NCBI GenBank assembly: GCA_020883125.1 | Contig: JAHREW010000007.1 | Coordinates: 113,465 to 167,573, forward strand | DNA: 54,109 bases | Source of the DNA: Microcoleus sp. CAWBG506 | GTDB lineage: Bacteria > Cyanobacteriota > Cyanobacteriia > Cyanobacteriales > Microcoleaceae | Direction of reading: 5' to 3' | Shown here: in pieces, positions 35,242 through 47,361 of the stretch | How the letters are laid out: each line of letters opens with the position of its first letter | Position numbering within the stretch: position 1 is the stretch's first letter | Notes under the pieces: model-generated | Told to the model about the DNA's origin: nothing | The model's database searches: none | Seen by the model: the letters and a program-made list of their open reading frames with translations, nothing else | Made by a program: the position numbers and the translations under genes

Positions 35242-38200
35242 ATGCCAAATCTCAAGCTCAAGCCAACCCACAAACCTGTTAAAGCATATTACGATGCCCT
35301 GCAACAATTTGCGAAATTGGGGATATCTCACGAATTAGCAGTAAAGGATGCTTTTGCCGATTTGCTAAAGTCTTGCTGTCAGCAATTTGGGTGGACGCTG
35401 GTGCCGGAAAAAGAGATGAAAATCGGCAACAATAAGCGAATTAGAGTTGATGGGGAATTAGTGCGGGCCGACAGTCTCAGACACGGTATTTGGGAAGCAA
35501 AAGACAGCCACGACAACCTGGAACGCGAAGTTAAACAAAAATTCGCTGTTGGCTATCCCAAAGATAACATTATTTTTCAAGCACCGGAACGGGCAATTAT
35601 TTGGCAAGGCGGCAAGCAACTCTGTGATGAAGATATCACAAAACCACAATCCCTAGTCGATACGCTGAAGCTGTTTTTTGAATACCGAACTCCCGCTATC
35701 GCCCAGTGGGAAGTCGCCGCCGCTGAATTTGGCAGCAGAGTCAAAGATTTAGCAGGAAAACTGATTAGTCTGATTGACGGACAACGCAAAACTAATAAAA
35801 GATTTATTCAAGCATTTAATGACTTTACTGCTGTCTGTCGGCAATCAATTAACCCCAATCTCTCCGAAGCTGCTGTCGAGGAAATGTTAATTCAGCACAT
35901 CCTCACCGAACGCATTTTTCGCCGCATTTTTGATAACCCAGATTTTACAAACCGCAATATCATCGCTGTTGAAATCGAAAAAGTTATTAATGCTTTAACT
36001 TCTAAATCCTTCAGCCGCGCCCATTTCCTGGGAGAAGTTGACTATTTTTACCGTGCCTTAGAAGAAACCGCCGCGACAATTGATGAATTTAGCGAAAAAC
36101 AGCACTTTCTAAACACCATTTACGAGAAGTTTTTCCAAGGGTTTGCTATCAAGGTTGCGGACACTCACGGCATTGTTTACACTCCTCAACCGATTGTGAA
36201 TTTCATGGTCAAAAGTGTTGAGGATATCTTGCAAAAAGAGTTTGGCAAATCCTTAAGCGATAAAGGAGTGCATATCCTCGATCCTTTTGTGGGGACGGGG
36301 AATTTTATGATGCGGGTAATGCGGGAGATTCGGAAAACGGCACTGCCGCAGAAATACGCTGATGAATTGCACTGCAATGAATTGATGTTACTGCCTTATT
36401 ACATTGCTTCGATGAATATCGAACATGAGTATTTTGAGGCAACGGGAACTTATCAACCCTTTGAAGGTATTTGTTTAGTTGATACTTTTTCTGACCAAAA
36501 AGTACAGCAACTTTCTTTGTTTACTGCGGCAAATACAGCTAGGGTAGAGAGGCAGAGAAGTTCGCCGATTTTTGTTGTTGTTGGCAATCCGCCTTATAAT
36601 TCTTCACAGGCTAATGAAAATGATAACAATAAAAATCGCAAGTATGAAGAAATAGACCGCCGCGTTACAGAAACCTACTCTAAAGACTCGAAAGCAACTA
36701 ATAAAAATGCACTGTCTGACCCTTATGTGAAAGGGATTCGCTGGGCATCGGATAGAATTGGCGACGAGGGAATTGTAGCTTTTGTAACTAATAACAGCTT
36801 TGTTAATGATATTGCTTTTGATGGAATGAGAAAACATCTTCAAAAAGATTTTGATGCGCTTTATATCTTGGATTTAGGAGGAAATGTTAGAAAAAATCCC
36901 AGACTTTCAGGTACAACTCATAATGTTTTCGGCATTCAAGTAGGAGTTAGTATTAACCTGTTGATCAGGAATAAAAATGGTCAAACTTCTAAACCTGCAA
37001 AAATTTACTATGCACGGGTTGATGAGTTGTGCCGAAAAGAAGAAAAGTATGACTATTTAGAAAAATCCGAACATCGAGGTGGGGTTGAATGGCAATTAAT
37101 TCAGCCCGATCTAAAATCCAATTGGCTAACTGAAGGATTGCAAGATGATTTTGAGACGTTGATACCGATTGGTGGCAAAGAAGCTAAAGCGTCTAATAAA
37201 ATTGACGATCGAGTCATTTTTAAATTATATAGTAATGGAGTCAAAACAAATCGCGATGCCTGGGTATATAATTTTAGTGAGGATGCTATTGCAGAAAATG
37301 TTAAACGAACGATCGCAACATACAACGAACAGATGGTCAAATGGAGTCAGCGCAGCAATCGCTCAGTCAAGATTGATGATTTTGTGACCGACGATGATAC
37401 TAAAGTTAGTTGGTCTGGAACTTTAAAAACCTTTTTAAGTCGCGGTGTCAAAATAGAATATAATCCCGATTTAAGGAGGCGATCGATCTACCGACCATTT
37501 ACTGCCTCTTTTCTCTACTTTGATGCTAGATTAAACGAGCGTAGATATCAATTTCAATCTATATTTCCTGTACCAGATACAGAAAAAGAAAATCGAGTTA
37601 TTTGTGTTAGTGGTATAGCTAGTAACAAACCTTTTCAGTGTCTGTCATTATCAGTAATACCTTGCCTCGATATCCTGGAAAAAACTCAATCTTTCCCCTT
37701 CTACCTCTACGATGAAGACGGCACAAATCGCCGCGAAAATATCACAGACTGGGCGCTAACAGAATTCCGCCGCCACTACGGAGACGACAGGATTAGCAAA
37801 TGGGATATTTTCTACTACGTCTATGCAGTTTTGCATCATCCCACCTATTGCACTCGCTACGCGGCCAATTTGAAACGGGAATTGCCCCGTATTCCCTACA
37901 CTCCCGATTTTCATTCTTTCGCTAATGCGGGCAAACGTTTAGCTGAAATTCACGTCAATTACGAACAACAACCCGAATATCCGCTGAAGTGGATAGAAAA
38001 CAATGATGTGCCCTTAAATTGGCGGGTAGAAAAGATGAGGTTGAGTAAAGATAAAACTCAACTGATTTACAACGATTTTCTCACCTTAAGCGGCATTCCC
38101 TCTTCAGCATTTGAGTACCGTCTGGGGAACCGTTCTGCGTTAGATTGGGTAATAGATCAGTATCAATTTAATACTGATAAAAGGAGTGCAATTGTTAATG

Positions 38201-38337
38201 ACCCGAATCGCTTGGATGACGAACAATACATAACCCGGTTAATTGGTCAAGTCATCGCAGTCAGCTTGGAAACTGTGCAAATTGTCGGCAGTTTGCCGAG
38301 TTTGGGAATAGGGGAGGAAGATATTATTGACTCTTAG
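35242..38337 (+). CDS. Single-chain restriction-modification enzyme (type IIG/ISP-like)
   Basis: This 1031-residue protein joins a nuclease to an N6-adenine methyltransferase. Near the N-terminus RIRVDGEL and IWEAKD (Asp70, Glu85, Lys87) look like a PD-(D/E)XK site. A helical linker leads to the methylase: HGIVYTPQPIVNFMV at 309-323, motif I DPFVGTGNF at 347-355 and motif IV NPPYN at 449-453. The remaining 550 residues probably hold the target-recognition domain. The layout resembles type ISP enzymes such as LlaBIII, but the superfamily II helicase block is absent, so it is closer to type IIG. The ATG at 35242 is the first start. No separate specificity gene is seen. Confidence 0.9.
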   Translation: MPNLKLKPTHKPVKAYYDALQQFAKLGISHELAVKDAFADLLKSCCQQFGWTLVPEKEMKIGNNKRIRVDGELVRADSLRHGIWEAKDSHDNLEREVKQKFAVGYPKDNIIFQAPERAIIWQGGKQLCDEDITKPQSLVDTLKLFFEYRTPAIAQWEVAAAEFGSRVKDLAGKLISLIDGQRKTNKRFIQAFNDFTAVCRQSINPNLSEAAVEEMLIQHILTERIFRRIFDNPDFTNRNIIAVEIEKVINALTSKSFSRAHFLGEVDYFYRALEETAATIDEFSEKQHFLNTIYEKFFQGFAIKVADTHGIVYTPQPIVNFMVKSVEDILQKEFGKSLSDKGVHILDPFVGTGNFMMRVMREIRKTALPQKYADELHCNELMLLPYYIASMNIEHEYFEATGTYQPFEGICLVDTFSDQKVQQLSLFTAANTARVERQRSSPIFVVVGNPPYNSSQANENDNNKNRKYEEIDRRVTETYSKDSKATNKNALSDPYVKGIRWASDRIGDEGIVAFVTNNSFVNDIAFDGMRKHLQKDFDALYILDLGGNVRKNPRLSGTTHNVFGIQVGVSINLLIRNKNGQTSKPAKIYYARVDELCRKEEKYDYLEKSEHRGGVEWQLIQPDLKSNWLTEGLQDDFETLIPIGGKEAKASNKIDDRVIFKLYSNGVKTNRDAWVYNFSEDAIAENVKRTIATYNEQMVKWSQRSNRSVKIDDFVTDDDTKVSWSGTLKTFLSRGVKIEYNPDLRRRSIYRPFTASFLYFDARLNERRYQFQSIFPVPDTEKENRVICVSGIASNKPFQCLSLSVIPCLDILEKTQSFPFYLYDEDGTNRRENITDWALTEFRRHYGDDRISKWDIFYYVYAVLHHPTYCTRYAANLKRELPRIPYTPDFHSFANAGKRLAEIHVNYEQQPEYPLKWIENNDVPLNWRVEKMRLSKDKTQLIYNDFLTLSGIPSSAFEYRLGNRSALDWVIDQYQFNTDKRSAIVNDPNRLDDEQYITRLIGQVIAVSLETVQIVGSLPSLGIGEEDIIDS

Positions 38338-38431
38338 ACTGGAATGATGCTGTATGGTATTATCATCTTGATTTCTTGCCCTGAACGCCAATTCTTAAAA
38401 GTCGTAGCTCCCGGCACCGGACACTCAAGCG

Positions 38432-38637
38432 TGCCCATTAGTGTCAACTTAAGACTAAAACCCTTGAGAAATCTCGCTTTTAGTCGAGTCTAGATCCCCC
38501 TCGCATCCCCCTTAAGAAGGGGGACTTTGAGTAATTTCTTGTCCCCCCCTTGGTTCGGGGGGCTAGGGGGGATCTAACTTTTATAGTCAAACAGCAATAT
38601 TTGACTAAGTTTGAGCTTAAGTTGACACCTATGGGCA
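38432..38637. mobile_element. MITE-like element with GTGTCAACTTAAG ends
   Basis: Terminal inverted repeats of about 22 bases, 20 matching, bound the element: GCCCATTAGTGTCAACTTAAG on the left and its near inverse on the right. Inside are C-rich hairpins of the type GATCCCCCT...CCCCCTTAAGAAGGGGGAC. No coding capacity. Elements with the same ends lie at 41604 and 50784. The rest of the gap 38338-38727 shows no gene. Confidence 0.7.
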
Positions 38638-38727
38638 TTACCGTTTCCCTACGGATATGGGTACAATCTTGTAGCACTACTTTTTAGGTCACGAGTTCAT
38701 AAGTCCAGTTATAAAAAAACACAGCAT

Positions 38728-39171
38728 TTAGAAATGTTCCAGCAGAGATTTCTCTTGTGCATAAACCTTTCGCAGCGACTCCAGCCCGATCGCACTTAAC
38801 ATCAATTTAATCACCCCCACCAACTCCCCCCACTCCAACAATTCAACAACAGAAACAGCCTTCCGAAATTTATCCCCATAGAAATCCACCCAAAAATCCG
38901 GTGCAAATCTCTCCTTCAGACTCGCCATCCTGCGCTTCCAATAACCAAAATCTAAACCAGAGGGCGATTCCACTCCCAAAACTGGCGGAAAGTCGGCATA
39001 ACTCACAAACCGACTCATGCCTTTGGCGTGCACGTACAGGATATGCGCCCAGCACTCGAAGCGATATATTTGTTCTACCTTGATTTTCAGCAGCCGCGCG
39101 ATCGCCTCTTTTGTCACAAACCGGCTCAATCTGTGTCTGGGGGTTGATTTTCGCGAAAATTTTGTTAACAT
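38728..39171 (-). CDS. Module B: 147-residue protein, paralogue of 33200-33643
   Basis: This protein is almost identical to the module A copy from MLTKFSRKSTPR to the shared end KVYAQEKSLLEHF; differences are few and mostly conservative (HAQGM/HAKGM, LPPVVG/FPPVLG, YADRFQ/YGDKFR). The ATG at 39171 is the shared start. Like its partner it is divergent from XRE mini-regulators. Function unknown, probably regulatory. Confidence 0.72.
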   Translation of the reverse strand: MLTKFSRKSTPRHRLSRFVTKEAIARLLKIKVEQIYRFECWAHILYVHAKGMSRFVSYADFPPVLGVESPSGLDFGYWKRRMASLKERFAPDFWVDFYGDKFRKAVSVVELLEWGELVGVIKLMLSAIGLESLRKVYAQEKSLLEHF

Positions 39172-39323
39172 GATGTTAAGCAAATCCTTTGTAAAGAGTA
39201 CAAACTTTTGTAAAGGGATTGAATTTGGATAGGCGATCGTCTTTCAGTTTTCCAGGCCTAGGGGCGATCGCTTTTTACGATAAAACTATTATCCGACCTA
39301 TATAGATCATCTGTCAAGAGCGT

Positions 39324-39536
39324 ATGGGCTTAATTAGATTGCGGATTCGAGAATTTGCGGACGAGAAGGGTTGGACGCTCAAAGAAGTGTCCGATCGCTC
39401 TGGAGTGGTGTACAGTTCGCTGAGAACCTACGCCCGATCGCCCGGATTAGCAACAGTTGACGTGACAGCCTTGCACAAGTTGGCGAGGACTTTTGATGTG
39501 TTGATCGAAGATTTGTATGAAATTGTGCAGGAATAG
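39324..39536 (+). CDS. Module B: XRE-family mini-regulator, copy 4
   Basis: A 70-residue XRE protein of a third subtype (MGLIRLRIREFADEKGW, recognition part VYSSLRTYARSPG, LHKLARTFDVLIEDLYEIV). It occupies the place of copy 1 in module A but lacks the palindrome upstream; the leader there reads TATATAGATCATCTGTCAAGA. Confidence 0.85.
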   Translation: MGLIRLRIREFADEKGWTLKEVSDRSGVVYSSLRTYARSPGLATVDVTALHKLARTFDVLIEDLYEIVQE

Positions 39537-39588
39537 TCGATCGCTTTTTACGATCAAATTATCATATACTAAATCTAGTGGTCTGTCA

Positions 39589-39801
39589 ATGGGTTTAATT
39601 AGATTGCGGGTTAGAGAATTTGCTGGTGAGAAAGGCTGGACGATCAAAGAGGTTTCTGAGCGATCGGGAGTCAACTACAGCACCCTCAGCACCTATTCAC
39701 GTTCTCCGGGAATGGCAATGGTTGATTTTACTTGTTTGTTGAAATTGGCACGTACTTTTGATGTGATGGTGGAAGACTTGGTTGAGGTCGTCAAAGAGTA
39801 G
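39589..39801 (+). CDS. Module B: XRE-family mini-regulator, copy 5
   Basis: A 70-residue XRE protein with one substitution (Glu for Asp in KEVSERSG) from copy 2, and nearly the same DNA including the leader CTAAATCTAGTGGTCTGTCA. The 52-base gap to copy 4 equals that between copies 1 and 2. Confidence 0.85.
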   Translation: MGLIRLRVREFAGEKGWTIKEVSERSGVNYSTLSTYSRSPGMAMVDFTCLLKLARTFDVMVEDLVEVVKE

Positions 39802-39847
39802 GCGATCGTCCAAGCTAAGATAGAAAAGTAAGCTTTTGACATCAGTA

Positions 39848-40144
39848 ATGGTTGAATTGCTAGAAATCCCCAAAGCGCAACACGTAGTTATTACAGATGA
39901 TGCGCTGACAGTCGATCTATCCGATGGTCGTACTATTTCTGTACCTTTAGCTTGGTATCCTCGGCTGTTACACGGTACATCGGGCGATCGCGATAATTGG
40001 CGGTTTATTGGTGAGAATGAGGGAATGCACTGGCCAGAACTTGACGAAGACATCAGCGTCAAAAATATCATTCTCGGTAAACCGTCTGGAGAAAGTCAGA
40101 AGTCATTTCAGCGGTGGTTAGACGATCGCGCGAAAATATTCTAA
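39848..40144 (+). CDS. DUF2442 family protein
   Basis: The 98-residue product has the DUF2442 pattern: ITDDALTVDLSDGRTISVPLAWYPRL and the closing WPELDEDISVKNIILGKPSGES. Such small proteins often accompany DUF4160 proteins in toxin-antitoxin-like pairs, but no partner is present here. The ATG at 39848 is chosen over 39836 because the family opens just before the ITDD strand. Confidence 0.88.
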   Translation: MVELLEIPKAQHVVITDDALTVDLSDGRTISVPLAWYPRLLHGTSGDRDNWRFIGENEGMHWPELDEDISVKNIILGKPSGESQKSFQRWLDDRAKIF

Positions 40145-40182
40145 TCCCAAATTCGGTGGCATCGGAATTGATATTACCCGAA

Positions 40183-40453
40183 ATTAGGACACGGCAGTGC
40201 CGCTTCCCTACAATTATAGCAACCGCCAGGGTGGTTAAGTCGTGGGGTGGGGGCGGGTTTATAGAATTTGTCTATACCGATGAAAGATATCGGTGAACCC
40301 GCCCCTACAAAATCTGCCCTAATCGCCTTGGCAGTTGCTATAAGAGGGCGATGGTTACATCCTAGCAAGGAAGATTGATTATTTTCGGGTAGGGAAACGG
40401 CACTGCCGTGTCCTTAGTCCCCGCGCCGGACACGGCAATGCCGTTTCCCTACT
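40183..40453. repeat. Nested hairpin repeats
   Basis: A half copy of the window-start hairpin lies at about 40183-40210. TATAGCAACCGCCAGG at 40215 and its near inverse ending at 40341 enclose a second hairpin with GGGGGCGGGTTTATAG and GAACCCGCCCCTAC arms. A full copy of the window-start hairpin, in the outward GTAGGGAAACGG form, spans 40390-40453. No gene lies in 40145-40555. Confidence 0.8.
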
Positions 40454-40489
40454 GTATCAATACTTTTCTGAATTGGTTATTACTCAAAA

Positions 40490-40522
40490 CACAAAAAATA
40501 GCGCCTGAGTTCCCTCAGACGC
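40490..40522 (-). terminator. Terminator of the ATP synthase operon
   Basis: Read on the minus strand, GCGTCTGAG-GGAA-CTCAGGCGC is followed by TATTTTTTG, a good factor-independent terminator, about 35 bases past the atpC stop. Confidence 0.8.
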
Positions 40523-40555
40523 ATAGCATAAAATCAACAAATTGTCAACCCCAAC

Positions 40556-41506
40556 CTAACCATTCAAAGCCTCAGCACCGCCGCAAACTTCCAGGATTTC
40601 CTGAGTAATTGCCGCTTGCCGCGCCTTGTTATAAGTCAGCGTCAAACTACCAATCAAATCACTAGCATTCTCACTAGCATTATTCATCGCCGTCATCCGC
40701 GCAGCCAACTCACTCGCAGCCGACTCTTGCAAAGCCCGCAACAATTGGTTGTTCAAATACAATGGCAAAAGAGCATCCAAAATTTGCGCTGGATCTTGCT
40801 CGAAAATCATGTCGCGTGGCAAACTCTTCGTAGGTGCTGCAACTTTTTCTCGCGAGACTTTAAACTCTCCACCTTGGGAAGTCAGCCGGAAGATTTCATC
40901 GTCTTTAACTTCAAAACCTTGGGGGTCTAGGGGCAGCAAAGTTTGAATCACTGGACGAGAACTAATTAGCGACACAAACTTAGTGTAAACCAACTCAATT
41001 CTGTCCACAGTTCCTGATAAGAATAGCGACAACAATTCGTCAGCAATCATCGCTGCTTCCGGTGCTGTTGGAATTTGTTCCAAATTAGTGTAAGTCGCAT
41101 CAATTGGTTGTTCCCGGCGTTGGAAATACTGAGTAGCTTTCCGTCCTACCAACACAAATTTGTACTCTACGCCTTCGGCTTTCAGTTCCTTGGCGCGATT
41201 TTCGGCGTATTTGATGATGTTTCCGTTGTAACCACCGCACAAACCCCGATCGCCCGAAACGACCAAAAGCCCCACAGTCTTAACTTCGCGTTTCTTCAAC
41301 AGCGGCAAATCCAGGTTTTCAAACTGCAACCGTTCCGCCAAACCGTACAATACTTCTGCGAGGCGATCGGCAAAAGGCCGAGTTGCAGTCACCTGTTCTT
41401 GAGCGCGGCGCACCTTTGCAGCAGCCACCAAGCGCATTGCTTCTGTAATCTTTTTAGTGTTCTTGACCGACTTAATGCGATCGCGAATAGTTTTCAGATT
41501 TGCCAT
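40556..41506 (-). CDS. atpC: ATP synthase gamma subunit
   Basis: This 316-residue protein is the central rotor shaft of F1 (gamma; atpG in E. coli naming). The N-terminus [31 protein letters not shown] and C-terminus [20 protein letters not shown] are hallmarks. The cyanobacterial/plastid insertion region around 195-230 is present but lacks the cysteine pair of plant chloroplasts, so thiol control is not expected. It is the last gene of the operon, separated from atpA by a repeat-filled 315 bp. Confidence 0.97.
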   Translation of the reverse strand: MANLKTIRDRIKSVKNTKKITEAMRLVAAAKVRRAQEQVTATRPFADRLAEVLYGLAERLQFENLDLPLLKKREVKTVGLLVVSGDRGLCGGYNGNIIKYAENRAKELKAEGVEYKFVLVGRKATQYFQRREQPIDATYTNLEQIPTAPEAAMIADELLSLFLSGTVDRIELVYTKFVSLISSRPVIQTLLPLDPQGFEVKDDEIFRLTSQGGEFKVSREKVAAPTKSLPRDMIFEQDPAQILDALLPLYLNNQLLRALQESAASELAARMTAMNNASENASDLIGSLTLTYNKARQAAITQEILEVCGGAEALNG

Positions 41507-41603
41507 AAATTTCTCCTTTTTTCTTAGCCTTTATTTCTGAGTTCTTAGTTCCCAGTCATCAATTTTTAAGTTTAGCTACGGTAGGGATAAGGCATTAACC
41601 ATT

Positions 41604-41777
41604 GGTGTCAACTTAAGACTGAAACCCTGTGTCTCGATGTTTGTCTCGAAGTCTCGATCCCCCTAAATCCCCCTTAAAAAGGGGGACTTTGAGTGCTTCT
41701 AGTCTCCCCCCTTAAAAAGGGGAATTTTGAACGCTCTTGTCCCCCCCTTATTAAGGGGGGCTAGGGGGGATCTGTGA
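41604..41777. mobile_element. Partial MITE-like element between atpA and atpC
   Basis: The left end GGTGTCAACTTAAG at 41604-41617 and the C/G-rich hairpin interior (GATCCCCCTAAATCCCCC, GGGGGGCTAGGGGG) match the element at 38432-38637, but no right inverted repeat remains; the end reads GATCTGTGACTTAAC. A heptamer tract (TAATGAC) follows to 41821. The element lies inside the operon and may affect atpC levels. Confidence 0.6.
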
Positions 41778-41821
41778 CTTAACTAATGACCAATGACTAA
41801 TGACTGATGACTAATGACTAA

Positions 41822-43590
<1,769 letters not shown>

Positions 43591-44136
43591 TCAAGAACTT
43601 AAGCGAATTCCCAGACGGCGCAATTGTCCTCGCAGGCTGGCATCAATCACTTGAGAGCCTACTTTAATCACGACACCGCCGATTAAATCTGCGTCAATTT
43701 TGGTTTCAATTTCCACTTGCCGCGCACTCGTCATCGCCTGCACTTTTTCGCGAACAGTTTGCTGTTGAGCATCTGAAAGCGGTACAGCCGAAGTAACTTC
43801 AGCCAATACAGTTTGGTTGAGTTCTCGGAGTTGGCTCAAGTATTGTTTGCCAATGCCTTCTAAAAAAAGAATCCTTCCTTTGTCTATTAACAGGCTCAGA
43901 AAGCTTCGCATCAAGGGGTTCATATCTGCCCCTGCTATTTGCTTAATCACAGCTTTTTTAGCATCTGGTTTAATCAGAGGATTGCCTAAAAATTGACGCA
44001 AATCCTCAGAACTTTCTAGCAGACCCAGCAAAGAACGAATCTCATTGCCGAACTCCTCTGAAAGATTGTTAGACTTAGCCAATGACATCAAAGCGGATGC
44101 GTAAGGCTGTAAAACTTGTGTGTTGACTTTACTCAC
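43591..44136 (-). CDS. atpD: ATP synthase delta subunit
   Basis: This 181-residue subunit (atpH in E. coli naming) links F1 to the peripheral stalk. The C-terminal IETKIDADLIGGVVIKVGSQ and VIDASLRGQLRRL are the family signature. Its start is three bases from the atpF stop, so the two are translationally coupled. Confidence 0.96.
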   Translation of the reverse strand: MSKVNTQVLQPYASALMSLAKSNNLSEEFGNEIRSLLGLLESSEDLRQFLGNPLIKPDAKKAVIKQIAGADMNPLMRSFLSLLIDKGRILFLEGIGKQYLSQLRELNQTVLAEVTSAVPLSDAQQQTVREKVQAMTSARQVEIETKIDADLIGGVVIKVGSQVIDASLRGQLRRLGIRLSS

Positions 44137-44139
44137 GTT

Positions 44140-44667
44140 TTAGCCTCCCAGTAACGCAATGCTGCGATCGATTAATTGGTGTTGAGCGTTTTCGTTCAAG
44201 CTAGTTTTGAGCTGGCTTTCCACCTTTGCTAATGCCATAGATACGACGGCAGATCTGAGTTGGGCGATCGCTCTTTCCCGCTCCGATTCCAACTCTTGAC
44301 CTGCTGTTGCTTTCATGCGTTCAACGTCCTGCGCCGCTTGAGCTAGAATTGCTTCTTTAGCTTTCTGAGCAGTTTCTTGCGCCGAAGTACGAATTCGTTC
44401 TGCTTCTGCTTGTGCTTGAGTCAATTTTTGCTGTTGCTCTGCTAGAGCTGCTGCGGCTACTTTTTGGCGTTTTTCTGCTTCTAGAATCGCCTCTTCGATG
44501 CCCGTGCGCCGCTCATTTAGGATGTTTCCTAAAAAACCGCGCCCGAAATAAAACAGCACTGCAATAATAATGACCAGGTTAATCAGATTGGTTTCTAAAA
44601 TATCAAAATTGAAACCGAAACCACCTTCCCGGCTAGCTTCTGTGGCTAGCAATAAAACAGTCCCCAT
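44140..44667 (-). CDS. atpF: ATP synthase b subunit
   Basis: This 175-residue stalk protein has one N-terminal membrane helix ([16 protein letters not shown]) and a long coiled coil. The ATG at 44667 ([12 protein letters not shown]) matches the usual cyanobacterial start and has GGAAG upstream; a longer frame to 44745 starts in the intergenic repeat AAATCTAAAA. With b' it forms a heterodimer in thylakoid membranes. Confidence 0.94.
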   Translation of the reverse strand: MGTVLLLATEASREGGFGFNFDILETNLINLVIIIAVLFYFGRGFLGNILNERRTGIEEAILEAEKRQKVAAAALAEQQQKLTQAQAEAERIRTSAQETAQKAKEAILAQAAQDVERMKATAGQELESERERAIAQLRSAVVSMALAKVESQLKTSLNENAQHQLIDRSIALLGG

Positions 44668-44754
44668 GATAGTCTTCCATAATTGCGCGTGCAGGTTGGC
44701 TGAACCAATTTTAGATTTTAGATTTCTTCCAAAATCTAAAACCATTCAATTTCA

Positions 44755-45240
44755 CTATTTGACCAGCTCCGGCCCTAATAGCTTCTCTAGAATTTGGTGG
44801 CTCAGGGAGTCCACTTCTTGTTCTAGCGATCGCATTGCATCTTGCTTTTGCTGCTCAATCTCTTGTCCTGCTTTTTCTCGCGCGACTTGAGCTTCTTTTT
44901 GAGCCTCAGCTACTTTCGCCGAAGCACTTTTTTGAGCTTCTGCTTGAGCAATAGCAATTACCTTTTGAGATTCCCTACGAGTATCTCCCAGTTTTTGCTC
45001 ATACTCCTGCGCTAGTTGCTGAGCTTTAGCCAAGCGTTCTTTCGCTGCAACTTGAGTGTTACGAATGTAATCTGCCCGTTCCTCAATAGACTTGGTGAGC
45101 GGCTTGTAAAAAATCACATTCAAGACTGCGACTAAAATCAAAAACTGCACTGCCATCAGAGGCAGAGTAGCATCAATATCAAAAAGTCCGCCTTCTTTTG
45201 CTGCTTCTTCAACTGCTAGTAATACTGTCCAGTGCATCAT
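44755..45240 (-). CDS. atpG: ATP synthase b' subunit
   Basis: This 161-residue second b-type stalk subunit, found only in photosynthetic organisms, has the start [13 protein letters not shown], a membrane segment ([20 protein letters not shown]) and the [16 protein letters not shown] motif before a long coiled coil. The true start is the first or second ATG. It is also called atpF2. Confidence 0.95.
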   Translation of the reverse strand: MMHWTVLLAVEEAAKEGGLFDIDATLPLMAVQFLILVAVLNVIFYKPLTKSIEERADYIRNTQVAAKERLAKAQQLAQEYEQKLGDTRRESQKVIAIAQAEAQKSASAKVAEAQKEAQVAREKAGQEIEQQKQDAMRSLEQEVDSLSHQILEKLLGPELVK

Positions 45241-45342
45241 GTTTTTTTGACGGCTCCCACCTAATTCGATCTGAGATTTTCGACTTTGGATTTTGGAATC
45301 TAATTACCATCCAAAATCCAAAATCGATCTGACCCCAAATTA

Positions 45343-45603
<261 letters not shown>

Positions 45604-45716
45604 CTAAAGTACAAAATTGAGAACAGAAATTCTACGGAATTGTCCGATTTCACGACAAAATATTTAAGTTCGGAAATTTAATTTTTCCTCCCTCATTCTT
45701 CGCCATTTATCGTTAG

Positions 45717-46475
45717 TTAATCGTGTTCTTCTTCGCCGTGACCGCCCTCTAGAGCTTCACCAATATAGGCTGCTGCTAGGGTAGCAAAAATCAAAGCTTG
45801 AATAGCACTTGTAAATAGTCCCAGAACCATTACTGGCAAAGGCACAAATAGAGGCACTAGCAAAACCAACACTCCTACAACCAATTCGTCAGCTAGGATG
45901 TTGCCAAACAAACGGAAACTTAGGGAAAGAGGCTTAGTAAAATCTTCTATGATTTTGAACGGCAACATGAAAGGAACCGGTTCTACATAGTGGGCGAAAT
46001 AGCCCAAGCCACTTTTGCTGAGACCTGCATAAAAATATGCTAGAGAAGTCAGCAGTGCGAATGCGATCGTCGTGTTGATGTCAGCCGTAGGTGCTCCCAA
46101 TTCTCCCGATGGTAGCTTAATCAGCTTCCAAGGAATTAGAGCGCCAGACCAGTTTGACACAAAGATGAACAAGAATAATGTACCAACAAAAGGTACCCAG
46201 GGGCGATATTCTTTTTCCCCTATTTGGTTTTTAGCCAAGTCGCGAATAAATTCCAGCGCATACTCCATTAAATTCTGCATTCCGCTGGGAATTCGTTGGA
46301 TTTTGCTGCTTCCTAAAAGCGAAACTATGACTAAAACGGCAATTACAAACCACGAGGTTAGAAAAACCTGCCCATGCACTTTCAGATTGCCCAGTTGCCA
46401 GTACAACTGCTGGCCAACTTCCAATTCTGCCAGGGGGAAACGATTAAAGGTGTTTAGAACGTCAAGCATTGCCAT
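45717..46475 (-). CDS. atpI: ATP synthase a subunit
   Basis: This 252-residue membrane stator subunit (atpB in E. coli naming) forms the proton half-channels. The essential Arg lies in [21 protein letters not shown], and the final helix [21 protein letters not shown] is typical. The C-terminus is His/Glu-rich (GGHGEEEHD). Confidence 0.97.
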   Translation of the reverse strand: MAMLDVLNTFNRFPLAELEVGQQLYWQLGNLKVHGQVFLTSWFVIAVLVIVSLLGSSKIQRIPSGMQNLMEYALEFIRDLAKNQIGEKEYRPWVPFVGTLFLFIFVSNWSGALIPWKLIKLPSGELGAPTADINTTIAFALLTSLAYFYAGLSKSGLGYFAHYVEPVPFMLPFKIIEDFTKPLSLSFRLFGNILADELVVGVLVLLVPLFVPLPVMVLGLFTSAIQALIFATLAAAYIGEALEGGHGEEEHD

Positions 46476-46526
46476 TCAACGGGTTTCCCCAAATCTATGA
46501 GTTGAGTTTTGCTATTCTTGCCTGAC

Positions 46527-46979
46527 CTACCTGTAGTCTGGTGCTAATGCACTTCGCAACACGTAAATCATCAGTGAAAGTTTGTAAGTCAGAAATCCCA
46601 AAAATATTGGTAAAATCTGTAACTGGTCTAACCGAGTTGCTACTATCATCAACCCAATAAGCAGAGCCAGCCTTGTCTTACTAATCTTCTGATTTTGGCT
46701 ACCGATTCGCTCAACGTCTCTAGCCAACATCTTTAAGTAAACCACACCTGTGATCGCCCCAAGCAAATAATTCAGGGCAATGTTGAGCGAGTAAAAGATC
46801 CAAACGGCGATGGTAATTATCGCTGTAAACGCAAGGGTGTAAACCAACAACTCTTGTTGGAGGCGATAGAAGTCTTGCATGGAATTACCTGTCTCTGACA
46901 AGACTGTCGAGACAGTGCCAGTCTGAGGAAGATCCTCGGTTGCTGGTGCGGGTTGGGTGGGTGTGTTTTGCGTGTTCAC
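46527..46979 (-). CDS. atp1: ATP synthase subunit I (Atp1)
   Basis: This 150-residue protein has about four hydrophobic segments and heads the operon, the usual place of Atp1/UncI, which assists c-ring assembly or Mg2+ handling. The hydrophilic N-terminal 30 residues ([17 protein letters not shown]) are longer than in many homologues. Sequence [21 protein letters not shown] fits the cyanobacterial family. Confidence 0.9.
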   Translation of the reverse strand: MNTQNTPTQPAPATEDLPQTGTVSTVLSETGNSMQDFYRLQQELLVYTLAFTAIITIAVWIFYSLNIALNYLLGAITGVVYLKMLARDVERIGSQNQKISKTRLALLIGLMIVATRLDQLQILPIFLGFLTYKLSLMIYVLRSALAPDYR

Positions 46980-47361
46980 GAAGCTTAGAAACTAATGCAG
47001 GTAGCAGGCGTGTGCTTTGCAAGCTCAGAAAAATATTACCACGCTGTGGTAACAATACTTAAAATTAATTTAATGATTTTTTTGGGGTTTTGGTGTCGAA
47101 TGAGTCAGAATTCTCAACTGGTTAAACGTGCGATCGCCCTTACTCCGCCTTTCCCATCCCCCGATCGCACTTTCTCGCACATTTTTCTCAAAATATCTCA
47201 CTAGGTGCGCCTTACTTTCTTCAAACCGCCACCAAACCCTGAGATTTGTGCCAAGATGTAAAGTTTTGTAACAAAATCAAAAATTTTGCATAAAAAACGA
47301 GTTTTCAACCAGATACAAAAATAGAGGAACAAATTTTCTATCAATCTAGGTGCCAGCAAAA
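46980..47361. other. Divergent promoter region of atp operon and protease gene
   Basis: About 380 bp with no gene I can support. It must contain the atp operon promoter and that of the protease gene. Stretches CAAAATTTTGCATAA-like near 47275 are A/T-rich; no confident box is named. Confidence 0.4.

Noticed and set aside
39848..40144. DUF2442 gene as part of a toxin-antitoxin pair
   Set aside because: No DUF4160 or other partner lies next to it; the downstream region is only repeats.
47200..47350. Small minus-strand frame upstream of the protease
   Set aside because: No ribosome site, overlaps the promoter region and has no recognisable sequence.
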